A DNA stretch of 64,000 nt from Amoebidium appalachense. Lineage: Eukaryota; Ichthyosporea. The position numbers and the translations under genes are program-made. The stretch's first letter is position 1; each line of letters starts with the position of its first letter. The stretch covers positions 3,472,001 through 3,536,000 of the forward strand of contig CAVNZM010000012.1 of NCBI GenBank assembly GCA_963693365.1. The letters run 5' to 3'. Under the pieces are notes generated by a model that ran no database searches, was not told where the DNA came from, and saw only the letters and a program-made list of their open reading frames with translations. Shown in pieces: positions 60,343 through 64,000 of the stretch.

Positions 60343-61137
60343 TCACGCAAACAGGCACGGGGCCAGCCGATGGTACCACTGGGCCGAGTGGCGGTTGCGC
60401 ACGCCCTCCTTGAACCATGCGCGGCCCGCGATGGCCGCGATGGCGGGGCCGTCCGCGTTGGCGCCCAGCCGCCCCCCAAACGCGATCCACGGCTCGTGGT
60501 CGAGGTCGCGCAGCACCGTTGGGGCCCATGTCTTGTGTGGCGCGGTGTGGTCGTTGGCCAGGCCCATGACGCGCAGCCACACGCCCGGGCGCGGGTACAT
60601 GGCATGCGAGCCTTTTGCACAGAACACCACAGGGCGCCCGTCCGGGTTTTTCTCGACGTCGACGAACCACTGCCACTTCCCTTCGACGTCGCCGTGCGCG
60701 CTGAAGTACGCGCGCGCGGGGGTGCTCGCGCCGGCCGGGAATACCAGGTCGACAAACTCGACGTCCGCGTGGTGCCAGCCGAGGTTGAGGGGCGTGTACC
60801 CGTTGTTGTACACGAAGAAGTACACGAACATGAGGTGCAGCTCCCCGTCCGCGACGCGGGCACAGTAGTACACCGGGGCGTCGTCGGCGGGCCCCTGCTC
60901 TGGCGGCAGTTCGTGGCCGTCGATCGGTCTGAGATAGAAGTTGTGGTCGGTGACGCCCCCCACCTGATGCGGGCTGGGCGCGGGCACGCGGAACAGCGCG
61001 TCGTCGGCCTTGAGCAGGGTGCACGCGGCGAAGTATGCTTCGATGTGTGTGGGAAAGTGCGTTTCGCGATTGTGAAAGTGTAACACCGGGTTGAACCGGG
61101 CAGCAAGTGCCTGTACGTCCCAGTCCTTCGTGTCCAT
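60343..61137 (-). CDS. VPS62/DUF946-like protein
   Basis: 264 residues from the ATG at 61137 (MDTKDWDVQALAARFNPVLH). Conserved-type features: FHNRETHFPTHIEAYF, a central ADDAPVYYCARVADGELHLM, and FVYFFVYNNG then GWHHADVEFVDLVF, and SHAMYPRPGVW. This layout fits the VPS62 family found in fungi, oomycetes and plants, of unclear biochemical role in membrane traffic. In a virus it is probably host-derived. Intact. Confidence 0.72.
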   Translation of the reverse strand: MDTKDWDVQALAARFNPVLHFHNRETHFPTHIEAYFAACTLLKADDALFRVPAPSPHQVGGVTDHNFYLRPIDGHELPPEQGPADDAPVYYCARVADGELHLMFVYFFVYNNGYTPLNLGWHHADVEFVDLVFPAGASTPARAYFSAHGDVEGKWQWFVDVEKNPDGRPVVFCAKGSHAMYPRPGVWLRVMGLANDHTAPHKTWAPTVLRDLDHEPWIAFGGRLGANADGPAIAAIAGRAWFKEGVRNRHSAQWYHRLAPCLFA

Positions 61138-61180
61138 GCCTATGGACGGGAAAAACGCACGGCGCGTACCAGGGTGCGTG

Positions 61181-63100
61181 CTATTGAAGCCGGAGCATGA
61201 CGGTGTACTCGCCGTGGATGGGTGTGCCGTGCTCGTCCTCCATCTGCACGCCGATGTTGTTGATCGCCCCGTAGGGCATGAGCGAAACAAACACGGGTGT
61301 GTTGGGCTCGTACAGGTCGTTCGTGGCTTTGTCCGTGGGGATGACCGCCAGTGGGCGCTGTCCGGCCACCTGCCCGATGACCCGGGCGTTGTTCACGATC
61401 AGATACACGAAGAGGCGGCGCGGAGACGACGCGTCTTTGGTGTAGGGTATTCCGTGCATCATGCCCGTGGCGTAGCCGTACGGCCCCGGGAAGGTCGCGG
61501 CAAACATGTCCAGCAGGCTGGGTCCGCATGCGCTTGGGTCGTAGCTGGTGAGCCCGTTGCGAAAGCCGAGCGAACGGGCCGCGGAGCCGGACAGCGTGAA
61601 CCTTGCACAGCGGATGCCCGCGATGACGGCCACCGCGAAGCGGTACACCGCCTGGAGGTTCGAGAACGACGGGACGACGGCCACGGAGAGTCTCGGGCCA
61701 ATGGTGCGTGCGTAGTGCATCGGGTTCCCGATGACGCCATTGATTATGTCCAGCCAATCGGCCGCGGTCGTTGGCTTCGTGTGGGGGAATGCGGATACGT
61801 ACATGCTGGCCAGATCGAACACACACGGCGGAATGTTGTCGTACACCGAGAGGCCCGCGAACGTGTCCCGCGACGCGTCGTGCAGCCCAAGGGGTTGGGG
61901 CGCAGCTGTCACTATCTCGCGTGCGATGTCTTCGGTGCAGCGCACCTTGAAGTGGTATAAATTGCCGTCTCCGCCCGGCCTGGATTGCAGGCGCCAGTCC
62001 GCCCAGGCGTGACTGTATGGCACGAGCTGTTCCGGAACGACGGGTGTGGTGGCCACGGGTGGGATCTTTTTGGACCCGTTCGCCAGCGCGGCGGCCCCGT
62101 CCGTGTATATGCTCGTGGCGTCCGCTGTGTAGACTCTCCTGAGGGGTCCTGCCGAAGGGTCTATTTCCGTTTCCGGCTCGACCGAGGCTCTGTCAAACAC
62201 GACGACACGAACGGAGATGTTCTCGCCAATCGCGTACAAAGCGATACGAAGCGAGTAGGACGGCTGTCCCTTGCAGACCTTTTCGGCGGCGGTGAAGATG
62301 TTGCACAGCACCTTGGCCGGCCAGGTCATGGCGTCGGTGGTTGTGTCCACTGTCAAATCGAGGGTATACCATTCGTCGTACAAGGGAAACCCCCCTTCCG
62401 CACCCGTGTGTAGTGTTGGGGGGGCGTATGATGTCAGCGGTAGTTCGGGGGTCTTGTAGGGTATGACCAGCGTTCGCGTGTGGCCCCCTGTGAAGATGAC
62501 CTCGTCGGGTCCCAGTCGGTCGATAGGCACCGAGGCGACGAGTGCGACCCCCGGGCGGATTGCCGCGTCCAGTACAAAGAGTACACAACCCACCACACGC
62601 ATGCGGCCTATTTTTTCTGCGAGACTGTACGGCCCCGTGTACTCTATTTCCAGTTTGTATGATGGGTTGACGATGGCGATCCCCCTTGCAAGTGATACCG
62701 GCGGGTACGCAAGACATACCCCGCCCGCAAACGCGCCCAGTGGCTGTCGACGTGGCTTGTTCAGTTTCTCCTCCAACGTCTTTGCCAGATCGGCAATGGT
62801 GTAGATACCGTGCGGTATCTTCAGCGCGAGGCTGTCCTGGATGTCGCCTATCTCGACACCCACGTGCAACGAGTCCGTCGCGGGCCCGATTGTGCACATA
62901 GAGTGGATGGTAAAGTGCTCGAGGCTACAAGACCTCTTTGTCCCGGTTATGACGTCCTGTGTGACCTGCGATCCAGGTTGACCCGCGTTGCACAGCGCGA
63001 CGCTTTCGTATGTCGAAGGCGGCGGAGGCTTCTTCCTGGCCGCAGCGGGTCGCCTGAGGAGGGCCAGCTCGCGCTCGATGTTCTGTGTGGCAATACTCAT
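61181..63100 (-). CDS. Large beta-rich virion protein, possible minor capsid protein
   Basis: 639 residues. The N-terminus is Pro/Lys-rich (about 30 residues). The rest is beta-rich, with PHGIYTIADLAKTLEEKLN, FTLSGSAARSLGFRNG and a C-terminus with FVSLMPYGAINNIGVQ and GEYTVMLRLQ. The IYTIxxLxxxLxxxLN pattern and the SLGF segment recall minor capsid or fibre-base proteins of large DNA viruses, virophages and adintoviruses. No specific family is claimed. Intact. Confidence 0.68.
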   Translation of the reverse strand: MSIATQNIERELALLRRPAAARKKPPPPSTYESVALCNAGQPGSQVTQDVITGTKRSCSLEHFTIHSMCTIGPATDSLHVGVEIGDIQDSLALKIPHGIYTIADLAKTLEEKLNKPRRQPLGAFAGGVCLAYPPVSLARGIAIVNPSYKLEIEYTGPYSLAEKIGRMRVVGCVLFVLDAAIRPGVALVASVPIDRLGPDEVIFTGGHTRTLVIPYKTPELPLTSYAPPTLHTGAEGGFPLYDEWYTLDLTVDTTTDAMTWPAKVLCNIFTAAEKVCKGQPSYSLRIALYAIGENISVRVVVFDRASVEPETEIDPSAGPLRRVYTADATSIYTDGAAALANGSKKIPPVATTPVVPEQLVPYSHAWADWRLQSRPGGDGNLYHFKVRCTEDIAREIVTAAPQPLGLHDASRDTFAGLSVYDNIPPCVFDLASMYVSAFPHTKPTTAADWLDIINGVIGNPMHYARTIGPRLSVAVVPSFSNLQAVYRFAVAVIAGIRCARFTLSGSAARSLGFRNGLTSYDPSACGPSLLDMFAATFPGPYGYATGMMHGIPYTKDASSPRRLFVYLIVNNARVIGQVAGQRPLAVIPTDKATNDLYEPNTPVFVSLMPYGAINNIGVQMEDEHGTPIHGEYTVMLRLQ

Positions 63101-63109
63101 GGTTGTTAC

Positions 63110-63508
63110 TCAAGAACATAATTGTGTCTTGCCCCTCGCAGGCACTTTACATCTCACGCGATCCTGTGGGTTGAGGAGTACCGAGACTGTGGCCGCAACC
63201 AACGGCCCAACCGCCGGGTCCCAGTATGCGCCCGTCTTGGTGATGACCTCCCCGTTCTCGGTTGTCCAATCCACTGGCACGTACTGCAGGTTAAACTCTA
63301 TCTCTGCGGGCCAACGATTGTCGGTGGGGGTGGCGAGCTCCATAGCATGCAGCCGACAAAAATTTCTGCCCTTACCGTGATGCCTCACGTAGTCGCCCTG
63401 GCCCCCGGGCCAGCCCCACCACGACAGACGGATGTTCACCCATCCGCGCCCTGACGCGGCGCGGGGCGCCAGTTGGCACGTGTACCCAGCACGCGACGCG
63501 GACCTCAT
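63110..63508 (-). CDS. Unrecognised protein
   Basis: About 132 residues from the ATG at 63508. Beta-rich (EIEFNLQYVPVDW; VAATVSVLLNPQDRVRC), with a Trp/Gly-rich stretch in the N-terminal half. It may accompany the large virion gene just downstream on the same strand. A longer frame starts at 63568. Confidence 0.55.
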   Translation of the reverse strand: MRSASRAGYTCQLAPRAASGRGWVNIRLSWWGWPGGQGDYVRHHGKGRNFCRLHAMELATPTDNRWPAEIEFNLQYVPVDWTTENGEVITKTGAYWDPAVGPLVAATVSVLLNPQDRVRCKVPARGKTQLCS

Positions 63509-63627
63509 TGCGGACACGGTGACGTCAATGGCCGCCGAGCTCAGGTATGGGCACCGACCGCGTTCCACTGCACCGCGGAATGCGCTGGCCGGGTATCCGC
63601 GAAAGTATTTTGGGGCTTCATACCACT

Positions 63628-63831
63628 ATGGATAGGAATGATCGGTTGATGCGGATGGTGCTATTCGCGGCCCTGGGATTTCTGTTGTGGCGCGAAGTCA
63701 GTGAAACGGAGGACGACACATTTTGGGTGGCGGACGCGGAGACGACGTCGTCGTCATCGCCCATCGTGGACGAGTCGAGCGGGCGACCGGTGCTGTTCCA
63801 GACCTACCGCTACCAACCGGCGGCTATATAA
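63628..63831 (+). CDS. Small N-anchored membrane protein
   Basis: 67 residues. One hydrophobic segment near the start (LMRMVLFAALGFLLW) and an acidic, Ser-rich tail. GTATTTTGG lies about 15 nt before the ATG. Typical of virion membrane proteins. Confidence 0.65.
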   Translation: MDRNDRLMRMVLFAALGFLLWREVSETEDDTFWVADAETTSSSSPIVDESSGRPVLFQTYRYQPAAI

Positions 63832-63832
63832 G
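63825..63832 (+). promoter_or_regulatory. TATA box for the last gene
   Basis: TATATAAG, 60 nt before the ATG at 63892. Confidence 0.65.
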
Positions 63833-63891
63833 CGGATGTGCCTCGCTGGAATCCGCAGACCGCGACCGCGAATGCACAGAACATCGACAAC

Positions 63892-64000
63892 ATGGCGACC
63901 AATTGCAACGCGTGTGGCCTGGCCGCGTCAACCTGCTCTGCGCAAGCACACGCCCCCCAGCCCACTCTTAACGTGCCCGGCTGTCCACTGTTCGAGCTGT
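63892..64000 (+). CDS. Partial cysteine-containing protein, runs off the window
   Basis: The first 36 residues are visible (MATNCNACGLAASTCSAQAH and onward), with several Cys, and the frame is open to the end. A TATA box precedes it. Too short to identify. Confidence 0.6.
   Translation, partial: MATNCNACGLAASTCSAQAHAPQPTLNVPGCPLFEL

Overview
This 64-kb window is GC-rich, densely coding on both strands, and is part of a large double-stranded DNA virus of the Nucleocytoviricota (NCLDV) type. The evidence is a set of hallmark genes: a double-jelly-roll major capsid protein (9912-11192), a VLTF3-like late transcription factor (4138-5124), a poxvirus A22-type Holliday junction resolvase (714-1271), an Erv1/Alr-type thiol oxidase (7287-7667), an AEP-type primase with a terminal zinc motif (28616-29710), an L1/F9-like myristoylated membrane protein (19544-20257), a SWIB-domain protein (2177-2437) and several small one-span membrane proteins. 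No ribosomal, tRNA or ordinary cellular operons are seen. DNA polymerase, packaging ATPase and RNA polymerase genes are not in this window. The exact family and the host cannot be fixed from sequence alone. Consensus TATA boxes, two possible spliceosomal introns and CRE/CCAAT-like upstream elements suggest transcription at least partly in a eukaryotic nucleus.

Layout. (1) 0-38 kb is a compact core and virion region: resolvase, SWIB, VLTF3, HNH protein, Erv1, a paralogous pair beside the capsid gene, a PD-(D/E)XK nuclease, many small membrane or basic proteins, a papain-like protease, the myristoylated membrane protein, a long coiled-coil protein with recent internal duplications, the primase, a nucleotidyltransferase-RING fusion and an F-box protein. 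KilA-N family genes interrupt it at 21-23 kb and 33.7-34.4 kb. (2) 38.8-44.5 kb is a visibly AT-richer island with an IS607-type transposon encoding a Fanzor-like nuclease, nuclease-like domain genes, a stand-alone SF3 helicase and a five-finger C2H2 protein. (3) 44.5-60.3 kb is an accessory arm with KilA-N/coiled-coil family members (several frame-broken), a probably spliced gene, a multi-span membrane protein, a six-copy 159-bp tandem repeat array and a second F-box gene. (4) 60.3-64 kb returns to likely virion genes (VPS62-like protein, a large putative minor capsid protein, small membrane proteins).

Promoters fall into visible classes: TATAAAA/TATAAATA boxes about 30-80 nt before some genes; a T-rich late-like element (TTTTATTG, TTTTGTCCGCC, TTTTCTGTGG) 8-20 nt before many start codons; and CRE/CCAAT-like sites in the right arm. 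About 15 reading-frame breaks are visible, several in homopolymers or GC-repeats, so either the assembly carries indel errors or the accessory genes are decaying. No joined proteins are written out here.
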